Assembly (NCBI GenBank): GCA_035048485.1
Contig: CM068590.1
Coordinates: forward strand, 10,529,329 to 10,593,328
DNA length: 64,000 nt
Origin: Pteria penguin
Lineage: Eukaryota; Mollusca; Bivalvia; Pterioida; Pteriidae
Direction: 5' to 3'
How positions within the stretch are numbered: position 1 is the first letter of the stretch; the number at the start of each line of letters is the position of its first letter. The notes below the pieces were generated by a model, which was given only the letters and a program-made list of their open reading frames with translations, was not told where the DNA came from and did no database searches. Positions 63,431-64,000 of the stretch are shown one piece after another. A program made the position numbers and the translations under genes.

Positions 63431-64000
63431 AAAAATTAGCTCTGAAAGAGAAATGCCTTCGCCCCCATTGGCTAAATCAGCTCCCAGAAAGTTGGCTTTG
63501 ACACTTTAAGTGGAGCACCTTGGGAAATCTGTTAGTTTTATAATATTTATAAGCCAGAGCTTGCAAGTTGCATAACAACTTAGACGCTGGCGAAATTTGC
63601 TTTAAAATTCAATATACTATGTATAGTACAGTATTTGCAGGGAAGTTTCTGATAAAGAACTGTGATAAAAATAGTGAAATTTGAATATTATTTACCAACG
63701 TTTCACTTTACGACCATTACGACGTATCCTACTTTTATTTTCTTTTTCTACTTTCGTTTTTGTCTGGCATAATTGCGCAAATACGCATTGATGATTTGTA
63801 AAGGGTTTCTCAGACTTTTATAACTCTTATATGTATATAACATATTTGATAATTTATTCAGAGAAACTCATTTCAAACCTAAAGTAATTTTATCACAAAT
63901 TTAATCGAATTTAGGCAACATTTTCTCTAGTCTGGTGCGCAATAATGTGTTTGTTGTTTTTATATGTAAACGATGATCCAAGGGAGAGTGCTTATCGGCT
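63431..64000. other. Right-edge stretch, nothing recognised
   Basis: AT-rich, no gene, no clear repeat ends. Confidence 0.4.

Overview
The window is eukaryotic nuclear DNA from a lophotrochozoan animal, most likely a bivalve mollusc. The evidence is AT-rich sequence, GT-AG introns of 0.1-10.5 kb, animal-type orthologues (UNC119, TYW1, SVOP-like), and a dense load of tRNA-headed SINEs, short TA-flanked MITEs and minisatellites of the kind common in bivalve genomes. I cannot name the species.

Layout. (1) 1-1304: the first coding exon of an UNC119 homologue on the minus strand; the rest of that gene lies off the left edge. (2) 1.3-10.5 kb: intergenic and repeat-rich. It contains tRNA-derived SINEs, a 1.56-kb transposon-like element with a 9-bp target duplication (5107-6664) and several hairpin MITEs. 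(3) 10560-25428: a complete TYW1 gene on the plus strand. Its 14 coding exons splice in frame to a predicted 716-residue flavodoxin/radical-SAM wybutosine enzyme. (4) 25.4-32.9 kb: a repeat-poor tail-to-tail interval, probably holding the 3' UTRs of TYW1 and of the next gene. (5) about 33.0-58.4 kb: an SVOP-like major facilitator transporter on the minus strand. Thirteen coding exons were reconstructed, and its 10.5-kb first intron is packed with nested elements. (6) 58.5-64 kb: no recognisable gene; tandem arrays, TIR elements and hairpins.

The three genes do unrelated work: ciliary lipid-cargo chaperoning, tRNA-Phe modification and vesicular transport. They are not an operon-like unit. UNC119 and TYW1 are divergent, TYW1 and the SVOP-like gene convergent. 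The notable biology is structural. Two minisatellites grew from exon/intron boundaries and carry decoy exon edges. There are also SINE-in-SINE and element-in-MITE nests, a deleted Tigger/pogo element that still encodes the start of a transposase, and two elements with arrays of a short 'CGCCC' word at both ends. Exon boundaries were placed by hand from splice consensus, reading frame and family alignment. No transcript or database check was possible.
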